From Membranipora membranacea (lineage: Eukaryota; Bryozoa; Gymnolaemata; Cheilostomatida; Membraniporidae), in contig OU612068.1 in NCBI GenBank assembly GCA_914767715.1, forward strand, positions 24,614,001 to 24,678,000: a DNA stretch of 64,000 bases, read 5' to 3'. This document shows, one piece after another, positions 1 to 12,000 of the stretch (the first letter of the stretch is position 1; each line of letters begins with the position of its first letter). The translations under genes and the position numbers were made by a program. The notes below the pieces were generated by a model. It saw only the letters and a list, made by a program, of their open reading frames with translations, made no database searches and was not told the DNA's origin.

Positions 1-315
1 GTTGTAGTGCCTCAGATTGGATTGTTTCGTGAGAATAAAAGGGAAGGTGGCTGCGGGTTATGACGGGAAAGGCTCAGCTCGATCCGAGTCAGCTTGCAAA
101 GGCAGAAATTGATAATGGAGGTGAGGCTGAAAATAGAGAATTTCTTATGATTTCAAAACAATATGTTGAGTTAAGTTTTGCATTGTATATGTTAGAAACA
201 CACACTGCACAACACCATCATTTCTGTCTCAAATCTCAAAACAGCGGCATATCCTAACGCAGCAAACGTCAATTGTGTTGCAGGTAAACTGAGGGCTGCA
301 GGCTGCGGGCGACGC

Positions 316-441
316 TAAAGAAGATCACCGATTACCCAGACTCAACGGCTATGCCTCAGACAGTGCGGCGAGGGAAGCACACTACCATAAACATTGCATC
401 AAAAATTATTCCAGGAAAACTTATGAAAAGGTCACAACGTG
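316..441 (+). mobile_element. Decayed mobile-element coding fragment
   Basis: One frame is open here and reads a Lys-Glu-Asp-His stretch, followed by a segment containing EAHYHKHC. Small patches of the form (E)AxYHxxC recur in uncharacterised proteins encoded by repeats in invertebrate genomes. The frame just upstream is interrupted by a stop, and no start or splice context fits a host gene. I read it as a remnant of a transposon protein inside the Bicaudal-C intron. The family assignment is from recalled pattern only, so it is weak. Confidence 0.3.
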
Positions 442-1259
442 GGTTAAGTTCTTATATGTGTTGAAAATTGTATTGGGTGGATTTTTTTTATGTCTAATCA
501 TAGTTCAAAACCCTGAAAACTCTAGGGAGTAAAATATTTGCAGGAAGAAATGCTCACAATTTCACACACGCTTTAAACAGGTGATATTTAACCCTCACTT
601 TATTTAGACTCTCACCTCTGCTTGCAAAAATTTAGTGCTAGCTAACATTAAGTCACCCATAAACTGGCTAAACTAAGCTAAACATTACTCCTCCAGGGTA
701 ACTACAGGTTTTTTTATGTATTGTAATGTCCTATCCCTCATCTATTTATTATTTTAAGTAGAGTCTGTGTGGGAATTTGTGGTACGGTGATGTCATAGGT
801 CCAAGCAGTTGACACCCTTTACAAAAAGACCATAACCACTTCATCCCCCCCCCCCCCGCTTTTATATATCTACTTGCATGAAATACAAGTAATATATTCA
901 TCCAACAGATTTGTTATGCAAGCTTTTAACTTAGCTGCTAGATTTGATGTGAGATAGAATCATTTTTTGTTCGAAGATTGTACCTCCTGCTGTTGTGTTG
1001 GGATCCAGTTAGGTGATTATATTTTTCCTCTCATTAATCTGAAGTTTTATCGTTCATTCAGTGATACAGCGAAGGACGAAAAACCACACAAAAAGGCTTA
1101 CAATAACTATTCAGATCTAAGATCATTGATCATAGTCAAGAAGCACCAAATTTTTTACAAGATGACCAAGTGAAAAAATACTCTGCCTGTATTTGTGTCA
1201 ATGCAAGTTTTCACATGTATTTTGTGTGGAGATTATTCATGTCCTTTTTTTGCTTGCCC

Positions 1260-1740
1260 ACAGTTTGACGCAGGTACCATCACATTTAGGTATGTGTTTA
1301 AATGCTGTTTTATTTAATTTAAACAGGTTTGCTCAAATATTCTACCATCCAATTAGTCAATGAAGAGAATTTGTACCTTCGATAATCTTGAAGTATATAT
1401 TGAATACTGGTTTTCACAAGCACGTATTATGGAAATACTCGCTTTTCTTGCTTTCCTTCTTGTTTACACAGGTCATATTATTGTTGTATGTTTTAATGTT
1501 ATACATGTTTATACATATATCTCATCTCCCAACTAGTCAATGAAGGGGATTTCTACCTTGGTAAAGAATTTATTATATGAATACAGGTTTTCAGTGCATT
1601 CGATATGCCCATTATTTCGTCTTTCTTCACATTGACACAGGTCACATTGCGAATATTATTTTTTCCTTGTCTGTACATGAATGGCATTTCTAAATTGGTC
1701 AATAAAGAGGATTTCCTTGTGCCTCAATAGATAATACACG
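1260..1740 (+). repeat. Three diverged direct repeats, about 160-180 bp apart
   Basis: The motif AGTCAATGAAGRGGATTT, followed by a CCTTGGTAA-like segment, appears near 1355 and 1535 and in a more decayed form near 1696. A CACAGGT / TTTCAC block recurs between the copies. Spacings are 180 and about 162 bases. It looks like an old tandem duplication in intron sequence. No coding potential is seen. Confidence 0.5.
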
Positions 1741-3014
1741 CACACCAGAATGCTCATAAAGAAAAACGAAATTTCGCATTTTTTTGGTCTTTTTTTGCCT
1801 TTGTTGAAAAAATGTGTTCTCTGAGAGGTGTAAATTTTACATATTTAGATTCGCAGCGAAATTCCGGTCTAGAATCACTTGATTCTATGTACATCCAAAG
1901 AGTAATTATTGAACGCAATTTTTTGATCACTTATTGGCAAGTAGCTTCTGGACTAGTTGCTTGTTTTACAAAAGTGTTTGGATTGTGATAGCATTAGAGT
2001 AAATTGAAATAATTTAAGCTGCTAAATTGAATGGAGTATTGTAATAGAAGACACTGTTTTGGTTAGTTATCAAGATGGACAGTAAGTTTTGATCGTCATT
2101 TGATTCAAGTTACCCATTGTCATATGACTCTTTGTTAACCCCTATTATCCCACTATTATCCCACTTTTCATTGTCGGCATGGAAAGCTCAAAATCAAATC
2201 TCCAGTAGATTATTATCCATAATATCCCAGTTTTGTTGTCGCCTCTCCAATCCGAATATTGTTGTTGGGGTTGATATCACTGATAATGTGTTGGTTTGCA
2301 ACTGTTATTGCCACAGGGATTAAAATTTATGATTCCACATCTTTGATGACTCAACACCCAGATAATGTGACAGAAAAAAACGGGAAACATCAGTTAAACT
2401 GAAATGTGAGTCACAATCTTAACTTCCAACACGGAGTTCAAAGGTTATGGCTCCATGCTTCAAAGAAAAACAAAAGATAAAAAATGTCCGCTCAACTGCT
2501 TTGTTTATTTCAGCCATTGACAGGTTGGAATTGGATCAAAATGTACCTGTTTTTTAACCTGTGACTTTGCAATCTAGGTGATGGTAACAATAATGTCACC
2601 AAGTTGATAAGTCTGTGGCGCAGCAGTCTCCCAGCTATGCATAGTATTGAAGAAATAGCACCCATCTTATCGTACTGCATCAGCATTCTAGTCTATATTT
2701 GGAGACAATGGTTACATTGGCCCTGGACTAGTCTGAGCCCCCCAGACTTTTGCCCCTCGTCCGACGGCCCCCCGGGCGAGAGAAACCCTGGACCAAAACT
2801 CTGCCAACAAGAAAATTTGGTCTTGAATAACGGCTGCCAATCTCAGGATATTTACAGAAATATTTTTGAAGTTTTTCCCTGATTTATCAATATATGACAT
2901 TTACCAGCACATGTATCTGCTGCTTACACAGCTGTAAGGATATGCCATTTCTTGACCTCCTTTCACTATATTCAGCATTCTTCAGTCATTTACAGTTTAT
3001 TTCCTTATTTCCAG

Positions 3015-6000
3015 GTCTCCATAGCCGGACAGCCCTATGGTGTGGAGTGTGCAAGAATGAAAATTCGAGTGAGTAACGTTTCATCTTTCATCTACACGAA
3101 ACGATTCAAATGCTGTTCCTGAAAACTAGGTTACTCTCAATTTTTTTTTGCTGATTAAAAATTAACAGTGATTAATGTTTTAATTTAATTAATGACTTTC
3201 CCATTTCCATGTATTGGTGTTGTTTTGCAAGCAGTATCGTAGAGATGGTTTGTTGAGCTGGCATAGTTCAGTTACGCAGTGTTTCAGTTTTGAGCTATGA
3301 TTCATTGCGTGGTTTCTGTTTGTCTGGAAACCGTAGCAGTGCAGAAAGAGAAAGCAGCATTTCAATGATGAAACTGGCATTGAGCGGGCGATTCCTAATT
3401 GAGCGGGCGATTCCTCAACATGGCCCCAGCCGTGGAGCCATAAATCCTGATATCTAACAATTATCACGTATGCTGCATTTGAGAAGCTCTGCTAGCCATT
3501 CATTTCTATGTCTTTAAATGAAAAGCGCCCCGCTGACAAGTTGAATTTTTAGCTTTGATTGTTTGCTCAAGTGAAATTTCATCAGTTCTTATCAAAGTGC
3601 ACTAAGGGTAATTGCCACTTTGTAGCTAACATGTCATTAGGTATTGTTGATACCATTTCTGAACAAGACATGCCTACAACTGCCTTCCCTGCCTCAATGA
3701 TATTTAGCAATTTTATACAGCGATTGCCTCATTTGGACAATCATCTATAATAACAGTGGTGCACGCAGCACCCCGATTAATGACAATCGAACTCGTCGGT
3801 GTGTGCATAGTGAATCATGGGTCTGATCTCTTCGCCTCCAGGCTTGAGTGTACATAGTAATCTTCAGATTTGTGTACACCTCCTGTGATGCATAGCTTAT
3901 TACAACGTGTCAGACCTCATGTGGAAAAATAAACAAGCAGGTTGTCACTGACTGTTCAAGTTTCAACATTTTTGGCCTGTAGCTATTGTTCAGGTTATGG
4001 TCACAGGGTAAAGATATTTGCTTACTCTGTGTTTTGGTGTAGCCTGGCCATCTGTCGTTTGGCCATATTTCTGTAGTTTACATTCTCATAACAATAGTGA
4101 GCACTATGTATATATTTATTCTTGCAGGAACTGTTGCCTATAGCCTTCATATTTGACATCCCACTCACAGGACTAATGCAGATACAGTTGGACCAAACCT
4201 CTCCTGTGATCACTCGAATACAGCAGCAGTATAACGTGACTGTGGTGTTCAAACAGAGGCCTCGCGCCCTCAGTACCATGGCTGTAGTTAGAGGTACTGT
4301 TCTCAATGCCAAAGCTCTCAAAGAAGCCACTCTTCTACTGATGGAACATCTCACAGGAAACGTTGGAGTAAGTTTTCATGTGCAGACAACTTAGCAATCA
4401 TATTTACAGGCTGCAAGGCATGTGGGGGTGTGAGAGTACTTTTATTTTACTTGTTTGCAGTTCCGTATTTTCACTTACCTTAGCGCATTATAATAAGCTT
4501 AGGTGAAAAATGAGCAGTTTATCCATCAACTAATTGCAAAAAAATGCAATAAAAGCTTGTCTTAGACACCCACTACAAGGCATTAGCACCAGGCCAATAC
4601 TCTAATGCCTCTAATGCCATATGATAAATAAAAGTTAAATGGTAATAATAGTCTTAGGAACAATGATGCATTCTGAACTGTGACTCATCACAACAACAGA
4701 ACCTGTCCTTTCAGAACAGTAGAGAATACAGTGTCAAGTTTCCTAAGTATTGTGTTTCAAAACATTTAACAATCCACAAAGCAGTTTCAGTCTCAAGTAG
4801 CTATTGTCATAAAGTTTCTCTGAGGTATTATTATTTCACAATCTGTGAGGTAAAGGTAAGCTTAGTAATACTGATTTATGGGGATTTTCAGGATAACCCC
4901 TTCACCATAAATCTCTCTAGGCCAGCATTACACAGATAGCTGCGGAAGGATTATCTCCTTGCCGTTATTTCTAATGAGATCAATTTGAATATCAAGCCCT
5001 TTTTTTATTGAAAGCATCCATGTCACCCCAGTATGTAACGATTATAACCCGACTGGATGATTGTGCTCACTTATCAATCACGACAGTAGACTGGGTAATG
5101 AGAAATATGAGCATTTACATTGTATTTTAGAAAACAACTACTATCCCTGTCACCATATTTTGACAATACCGCTGTGGATATTTAAGTAGATGGGAAGATA
5201 TTGGTGCCTTGATCAGTTTTATGTTGACACGCCAAAGTGTTCCTCACTGTTTAGCTCCTACAAATAAAGTGTTTAGTGTCAAATATTGGCTAGGGCTGCT
5301 CAAATTAACTTCATTGCTCTTGAATCATTGAACGTCTGTGGATGATAGCCTAAAAACTGGTTTGCACTCAGAACATATACCTCACATGTGTTTAATCTTT
5401 AAATAAACATTGATTATCCCTGGTTTGATATGTGACATATTGCCAAACTCTAACAACTCCTGAATTTCCTGGTGGTGATTTTCAGAGAGGAATCACCAAA
5501 TATCAGTTGTGGAAGTGTAGCTTGGTTTTAAAAACCCATTATCAACTTATTATAAACTTTTCTGTAGACGTTACTGCCCGTGAGCCTACAGTTGGAAGTA
5601 GCAGCGCAGCACCACTTATTCATGGTTGGAAGGGGCGGCTCAAACTTACAGCAGATTATGGCTAAGACCGGGGCGTCTATCTGCTTTCCAGATCTGACGT
5701 CGGGTATTCCTTCTGCTAAAGGGACTATTCTCATCAGCGGGAGCATAGACAATGTGCTAACCGCCAGAGAATGTATTATTGTGAGTACAATGGGCCATGA
5801 TGAACACTGTAAACCCAGAGTTCACTGCCACGATGGTGAACTGTGTCTCGCTTGATCATTGAGTTCTCTGTAATCAGTGAACTTCTGTTGAAACATATTA
5901 GGCAAAAATGTGCATGGTCGGAGTATTGCATTATCCCCAATTACAATTTTGGTGCAATGCTTAGTTTTTTTATATATAATCTGATCTCTCTAACTCCTTG

Positions 6001-9000
6001 GTCGGATTATTGCATTATCTCTAATTAGGATTTTGGTGCAATATGTATTTTTTTTACACATAATAGTTTTTCATACACCTAATACGTTACAATCTTGTTT
6101 AATACAGTGAAGTTTATTTTGTAACTTGTATCTCTATTTTTTTATTTGTAGGGATGTTTACCCCTGGTGCTTATGTTCGACTTGAAGGAAGATGTACAAT
6201 GTGACCAAAGTAAGTATATTATAATCATTCGATGTTGTGATCTATTTTTCATCATTTTAATAACAAAAACTGAACAGAACAACATTTTAGAAACAATAAT
6301 GATGATTATCATATAGAAATTGAAAAAAACTGATCCTAAACATTCTGATGTTGTTGCAATCCAGATTATCATGAGTTAACCAAACATGACATTGCAATTC
6401 AGGTGGGACTTAACTTCTTTATTATTCAAATTCACTTTTTTGTAAAGAAACTTACACTACAGTTATGAATAATATTATCATTTTAGTATATATGAATGCG
6501 TTGATGGAGAAGTTGGATGTATTTATCAGCGTGAAACCAAAGCCAAAGCAGCCAAGTAAAGTAAGTGTCACAATCACAAGGTGTCGTCAGGTACAGCCAA
6601 GAGCTTCCTAGACTTGGTAATTTTATTCTTTCAGATGGAATTTAAATTTTAAAATCTGCTTGCAAGGGATATAATTCAGCGACCTAGCCTGATGGACTAG
6701 ACTCACCCACACCTACAAACCACAACCCTCCTACACCTACGCCTACACACCTTCCAAACTTTCCAGTGTCTAGCCAGAATTAAGTGGACATCACTGTTGA
6801 GCCTTGTTGTTGGACATCTCTGGCATTTCATTCTTTGTAATGCAGAATCAAGCATAATATTTCTAGTGCGTTGTTTGGAGACAGGGTCAATTTTGTTATC
6901 CTTATATTATGTTAAGCATCAGGTCACACCCACTTCCTAACTGAAGCAATCTTAGATCCAGGATCAAATCAAATCTGTTTTTAGCCAAATTACCGGCTTG
7001 ACCAAATGAATAAAACATAAGTCGTGGATACTGGATAGGCTTAGCCAGTGCAAACTTTCTATTTCCAGCGCATTCGGTTACAATCACAACCATAATTCTT
7101 AGCTATTGGGCGAGATTCCATGACCTAGCCTAATCCAGAATTCATAATTTTTAATCTAAAATGTTAACTAGAAAATGTCAGAACATAAATCAGTTTATAC
7201 CACCCTGTCATCATAACTTTCACTGTTATGCGCTTTTTTTATTGAATCCAGTGATTTATTTTTCTAATGTGTTCCAGTTTGAATGATTTCGTCACACCAG
7301 TTAACCATTATGGCCATTATGTTTACATCCTTCTGCTGCTACCCATTTTTACAGTCTGTGGTCGTGAAGAGCATAGAAGAAAATGTGGCAAATATGTACG
7401 AGGCGAGACGATTACTTCTCGGGCTGAAGAAAGAGGAAATGCCTCCCCAAACAGCATCGACTAGGATCAACACACACATAACCCCCTCCGTACAGGGTAA
7501 GCAGCTTTAGGTGTCTGTTGGATATGAGGGTGCTCACTAACGGGGTTTATGGTATAGACTAGTTAAAACTCAAAGAGAACAGTATGTCTTGATGCAGACT
7601 GCAAGCAATTTGTAGCTTTTTTACTATATTGACTTATTTAAACATGTCCGGCTTGGTTGTGGTAGACGATTTTTTTTTTAATTATTGTCTCTTACACACT
7701 CTGCTTGGGTATGGCGGCGGATTTGCCACCAATTCTTGCACTCATTTGAGAAAATAATACATTTCCCCTTTGCAGTTTGCCACCTTGCTTGCGGTTGAAG
7801 CGTAAAAAAATTCATCAAAATATCTGTAATTCTCCAGGGAGGTTAATATTGAGGAAACCATCTGGTGTAACAATAATTTATCAGAACTTGACTCTAGACT
7901 GTGATTGAGGTTAAATATGGTTCCTTCCCAACTAAGCCTACCACTTTCACCATTGCAGTGTAGTACATTGCAATTATCTCTAAAATATCACAAATTGACA
8001 GGTAGGCAAATTGACTGGCAGTCTTGGCAGAGCCGTTACAGATGCCAATGAGATGTTGGATCAGGGCCATATTTTACTATCAGGGCCATATTTCACCATC
8101 AGGGCCATATTTTACCATCATCCCAGCTTATTAGATACTTTGCCTATCCACAATCCTGGTGAATGTAGCCACCCACTCTCCATTAATTGCTCTAGTTGTC
8201 TAGCTGTTTGCTTTCTTACATTTTTACAGGTCTGCTTGCTCACAATTTGTTAAACATAGCTACTGCTCAAAGTAAACCTTACGTATTACTCAATCAGCAC
8301 CCGCTCAGCCCTCTGGCCAGTCCTCGACAGACTGCCGCAGCTGCTCACCTGTCAGCAGCTGTTGCTGCCGCAGTTGGTGGACAGACCAATCCTAACTGGC
8401 TCGCTGCCGCACACGGTCAGTCTGTTACCTTCCCTGTGGTTATGTTGAATACTCTCACACTCTTGGGTTTGGTGACTGTATATTGGTATGGTCTTTGTCC
8501 TAAACATGAAAGGGTGTCTGGGTAGACAGTCTTTCCATTACCATATCCATGTCCCTATACTACATGTTAACTCTGAGCAAGGAGTTAAAGGGTGGTGGGT
8601 AGTTCAAGCAACTCACTAATAATGAGTCCTAATCACCACAGTTTATAAATGCCTACTGTAACTCCAGCAATCTCCTGGTTTCAAAAAAAGAAGGGTTTGA
8701 ACATAAGACTGACGCATTTCACCTTTGGAGAGCTCCTGAATTGTGACGTATTGTATGTCACATAGAGAGAGTGCAATGCCATTGTTAAGTGGTTGTTCAC
8801 TTTGAGCTTGACTGTGTTTCTTGCTGGGTCAATATTATGGTCTGTGAAAATGCAGAGTTTTTGCTTGGTATGCAAATGTAACGGAAGAATGGTACTTTCA
8901 AAAAGGCTAAGCCTATTTGCTGAGTAATTGAGGGTTTTGTTCCTTGAGAGCCATATTACATCAAAGTTACACAAACTCACTACTTAGCACCATTGTCGTA

Positions 9001-12000
9001 ATGTGTATAAATCCTGAGCTGTGATGGTATTTTTAGACCTGTTCGACAATATTTGCTCACAAGATTCTAAATATCAGATTTTGGATTTGGTTTTTTGTTG
9101 TAAACGCATTGATGACATGGCTCATTGATTTTAAGAGTGCCACAAACTCAAGTGGATATCACTCGGTCCATGTGAAGCAGCCATGGCGAAAAAGAAGAAA
9201 CCACCGCAGGCAATTGTGTAATACCAGCCCCATATTACTATCACAGAGTATCCTTACTCTGTGTTACTATTAATACATTCAAATAATATATGGCACAAAT
9301 CATATTTGGTTGTGTGCCATCTGCATGCCAGAAAATGATGATAATCGGGATGCAGAATGTGTTTGTTGGAATGTTTGCCACCTGGGGAAAATTATTTTCT
9401 GGCACTTGACTCTTTGTTTATTTATATCTCCAGCAGGTCTGGTAAATCCAGCGCTGATGATGATACCGACGTCGGTGGCGATGAACGGTCAGCAACACAA
9501 TATCCATGAGATCAGGAAAGCAATGACATCATCCCCTGCAGCTGTATCGCCTACAGCAGCACAAGTACAAACAGCAACACCATACACTACCATAGTCAAA
9601 GATCTGAACGAGAATAGCTCTCTAGCCTGCAATGCTAACATAACTAGTCTGCAACACTCACCTAATTATATCAACACCCCCACAGACCATAAGTCACAAT
9701 GTAAGTGTCCCTCTCCAGCTTTGCAGGCTCTTTAGGGAGCGGGGGGGGGGGGGTTGTGGGGACGGGCTGACGCATCAAGCTTTTGTCAGATCCTAGAGCT
9801 CCTGTATGGCAGTTCTGACTGCAGGGGCCTGTGCAGCTCTAAATATATGATTAGGATAGGTACTATTAAGGTGTGGAAGCCATAGGTCTCACAATTAATT
9901 AAGTCTATGGTGAAAGATTAATATTATGGTTGAAGCTGAATTTCGATAGCGAACAATCCACAGGTACCATCCCTCATCTACAGAAGCATGAGTAACGGTC
10001 TACATGAGACAAGTTACAGACTAAGGGAGTCTGTAACAATGGCGCTAATTTTGGTAACAAGGTGCGGTCAGACATCTTTTGTTATCAGAGAAGTTTTCTC
10101 TTGATGAAACCATAATACTGACTGAGACTGTAGCTGTTGGTCATCAGTGTAGCAACAAATAAGTAGGATAGACAAGAAGTCTTATTCATCGTCTTCTGAT
10201 GTTTGCTGAGACAGAACAATAGGTATTGTAGTGATTAGAGCTTGGCGACTCTACCCTACCTAGTTGTGTTATATCACTGTTTGGTGATTTATTAATTCAC
10301 AACAATGACAAAATCTCATAAAAGGCTGAATCAGAGGTCTAGAGCCTGTGAATGAATAGGAAAGTGGTGCTGTCACAATAGAATGGAAATTTGTTTATTT
10401 ACTAGAGAAGTTGGGACTCTTTGTTGACATTATGTAATACTCTTATATTAAATTCCTGTGTACACTGGCCTTTGTAAGTTCTGTTTTCATAGCAGAACAC
10501 TTAATGATCATTTTGCTGACCATTTGTGACAATAGTTTGCAAATTGCAGCAAGTGATCACGATCAGTGTACAATGGTCAATTTGGCATGAAAATGATGAA
10601 GTTGCATTTTGCTTTGCAATTTTAATTTAATCCGCGAAGTGGCATGAAGGGTTGCACCGTGGCCGCATTTATCGCGCCCATCAGTGCTCTGAATCTGATG
10701 TCGGACAAGTACCATCAGCTCAGGCGATTTACCAATTACGAGCGGTGTTGATGTGATTTGCAAGTGCAATGAACCTGAATTGCAGCCAGACTGTCGATAT
10801 TGAGCTGCTATGATAAGAAAGTGATTGAATGCACCGATCTTGTCGACAAACAATCAAACTTGGCAGTTCAATTTTTAATATCAGTGTTTCAGATGAAATT
10901 AACATGCAGCATAGTTTTCTAAATTTAAATTGTTATTTGATGATCATGTGCAATGTCTAATGAACCTTATTACACTGTCTGGTTTTATGTCCAGTTCTAT
11001 AACAGAACTATCAACATGGGACCTAGATTGCTAGAGGATGGTTTGGTGAATCAGACTGTTGTGCATATTTAAATGTGTGGAAATATCTGGACCATTGTAT
11101 TAGAATTAATGTGATATTGCTGTTATGATTTATTTGGTACCCATCTGATGTGGAACAATTATTTGATGCTGTATTTTCTTATGTTTACAGTCTTGAAGTC
11201 AACGTCTACGCCAGCCAGTCCTCAGCATTTACAGACAGCCAACCGCTATTCCCCCGGCAATGGATCATGTGCAATAAATGGCGGCGGGCGCTCCCATTCG
11301 CCAAACACCAACAATATGTCATCCCTAGTCAATCAACAGCAGCAGCAGCAGCCCCAGTCAATGATCGCTGCACACCAACCCCCCTCACAAGCACCACTGC
11401 ACAACCACATGGACCTCGAGCTATTAACCAAAACTCTCAAAAAAGACTGTAAGTGTAAAATCATTCGCTTTCCAATCGAGAATGAGTCATTTAAAGTCTA
11501 ACAATGCGGAATGCATCACGAAGAAAACTTGTACCGCTGCTGTCATCAACTTTATTTTACTAATTCTAGGATTGATATGTGTTTGGTTGCTTGAAAACAT
11601 AGATACATAGATGTCCTTATGCGGAATAGCCCATAATTATTTATCATATTTATGTTTTACCCTCTCACCAATAATGATTATGTTGTGGGGGGGGGGGGGG
11701 GTTGTGGATGGCCTGACCGGCCCATTACAGCATGACAGTGAATTATTAGTTACCAGTATAACATGTACTTCCTTATATTATGTCCTTTATAGTAAATTAC
11801 TGGCTCTCATTCCCAGTACCAAGTTGACCATAAACCAACAAAGATGTAATGTTTGAAAGTTTAAACTTGCTAAAAATTTGATTGGGTCCTTGAATCCAGT
11901 AATTCAGTGGTGCTGGAGGGCAAACCACTTTTACAGGTTGCTCGGTTCAAGCCTCTTTATAAAGCACTTTAAGCTGATGCCATTAAAATATACACTCTGG

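Larger units (their letters stand above)
1..3014 (+). other. Intron of the Bicaudal-C gene (5' part outside window)
   Basis: No exon of the first KH domains of Bicaudal-C could be found here, although the next exon starts at 3015 in the middle of a KH domain. This stretch is therefore best read as the 3' part of a long intron. It holds a decayed mobile-element coding fragment near 316-441, a C-run of 13 at 845-857, and three diverged direct repeats at about 1351, 1531 and 1692. The rest is AT-rich sequence in which I see no gene. A missed short exon is possible. Confidence 0.55.

Noticed and set aside
10563-10853. 96-codon minus-strand open frame inside a BICC1 intron
   Set aside because: No family resemblance; likely part of an unidentified repeat.
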